Assembly: GCA_021816505.1 (NCBI GenBank)
Contig: JAKAXS010000229.1
Coordinates: forward strand, 1 to 5,311
Direction of reading: 5' to 3'
Origin: Pseudomonadota bacterium
GTDB taxonomy: Bacteria > Pseudomonadota > Alphaproteobacteria > Rhizobiales > Hyphomicrobiaceae
DNA length: 5,311 nucleotides
This document shows, piece after piece, positions 4,866 to 5,311 of this stretch (positions are counted from its first letter, which is position 1; the number at the start of each line of letters is the position of its first letter). Below the pieces are notes generated by a model. It had not been told where the DNA came from, ran no database searches, and worked only from the letters and a program-made list of their open reading frames with translations. Made by a program: the position numbers and the translations under genes.

Positions 4866-5311
4866 ATGCAACGGTACATCTTCATTACCGGCGGCGTGGT
4901 CTCCTCCCTTGGCAAAGGCCTAGCTTCCGCCGCCCTCGGCGCGCTTCTCCAGGCGCGCGGATATTCTGTCCGGCTTCGTAAGCTCGATCCTTACCTCAAC
5001 GTCGATCCAGGCACGATGAGCCCTTACCAGCACGGTGAGGTGTTCGTGACGGACGACGGTGCGGAGACGGACCTCGACCTCGGCCATTACGAACGCTTCA
5101 CCGGCGTGCCGGCGAAGAAGTCGGACAACATCACCACGGGCCGCATCTACCAGGATATCCTCGCCAAGGAACGGCGCGGCGATTACCTGGGCGGAACCGT
5201 GCAGGTGATTCCGCACGTGACGGATGCCATCAAGACGTTCGTCACCAGCGGCAACGAGGGGCTCGACTTCGTGCTCGTCGAAATCGGCGGCACGGTGGGC
5301 GACATCGAAGG
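4866..5311 (+). CDS. pyrG: CTP synthase, N-terminal part, cut by the right edge
   Basis: The frame opens at the ATG at 4866 and runs 148 full codons to the edge without a stop; the full enzyme is about 540 residues. CTP synthase aminates UTP to CTP using ATP and glutamine, the last step of de novo pyrimidine nucleotide synthesis. What is visible is the synthetase domain. The P-loop-like ITGGVVSSLGKGLAS (7-21) includes K17, equivalent to E. coli K18. It is followed by RKLDPYLNVDPGTMSPYQHG (38-57), DDGAETDLDLGHYERF (63-78) with D71, GRIYQDILAKERRGDYLG (92-109), VQVIPHVTDAIK (112-123) and VEIGGTVGDIE (138-148) with E139. D71 and E139 correspond to the magnesium ligands. The glutaminase domain lies outside the window. 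No other in-frame start fits the conserved N-terminus, although no good ribosome site precedes the ATG. Confidence 0.97.
   Translation, partial: MQRYIFITGGVVSSLGKGLASAALGALLQARGYSVRLRKLDPYLNVDPGTMSPYQHGEVFVTDDGAETDLDLGHYERFTGVPAKKSDNITTGRIYQDILAKERRGDYLGGTVQVIPHVTDAIKTFVTSGNEGLDFVLVEIGGTVGDIE

Noticed and set aside
4845..4868. Possible start-site switching or attenuation control at the C-rich pyrG start
   Set aside because: Such pyrimidine-sensing start selection is known for other pyr genes in enterics and a different pyrG mechanism in Gram-positives; the bases here do not show either pattern.
4256..4915. A 219-codon minus-strand frame spanning the lipoprotein gene and the pyrG start
   Set aside because: It overlaps the conserved pyrG N-terminus and a plus-strand gene with a clear lipoprotein signal; its Arg/Gly-rich composition is that of a shadow frame.

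Overview
The window looks like chromosomal, GC-rich DNA from an alphaproteobacterium, most likely of the order Hyphomicrobiales. Four things support this: the single-cysteine alphaproteobacterial form of DksA, a SecG with a long Ala/Pro tail, the secG-to-pyrG neighbourhood typical of the class, and a methyl-accepting chemotaxis protein with no C-terminal CheR/CheB tether. I see no insertion sequences, phage genes, CRISPR repeats, rRNA or tRNA genes.

Layout. Positions 1-797 (minus strand) hold most of a MoxR-family AAA+ ATPase, cut by the left edge. A 242-bp divergent spacer follows. Positions 1040-1768 (plus) encode a DksA-type RNA polymerase-binding regulator with an unusual Lys/Ala-rich N-terminal extension of about 105 residues. 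It converges on a chemotaxis receptor on the minus strand (1834-3507), and a strong hairpin that can serve both genes lies between the two stop codons. A 212-bp divergent spacer (3508-3719) probably carries promoters for the receptor and for secG. Then come secG (3720-4112), a small predicted lipoprotein of unknown function (4229-4762), and the 5' part of pyrG, CTP synthase (4866 to the right edge), all on the plus strand.

How the genes relate. They do not form one functional system. The right half is a housekeeping segment (protein export, then CTP synthesis) with a lipoprotein gene between secG and pyrG. The left half combines a stringent-response-type transcription regulator, a MoxR chaperone-like ATPase whose usual von Willebrand factor A partner would lie beyond the left edge, and a stand-alone chemoreceptor. 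No gene-free stretch exceeds 300 bp.

I found no convincing undescribed multi-gene system. The items most worth a second look are the histone-H1-like tail on DksA, the lipoprotein gene between secG and pyrG, a 10-bp-arm dyad upstream of that gene, and two mutually exclusive small hairpins in the predicted secG leader.
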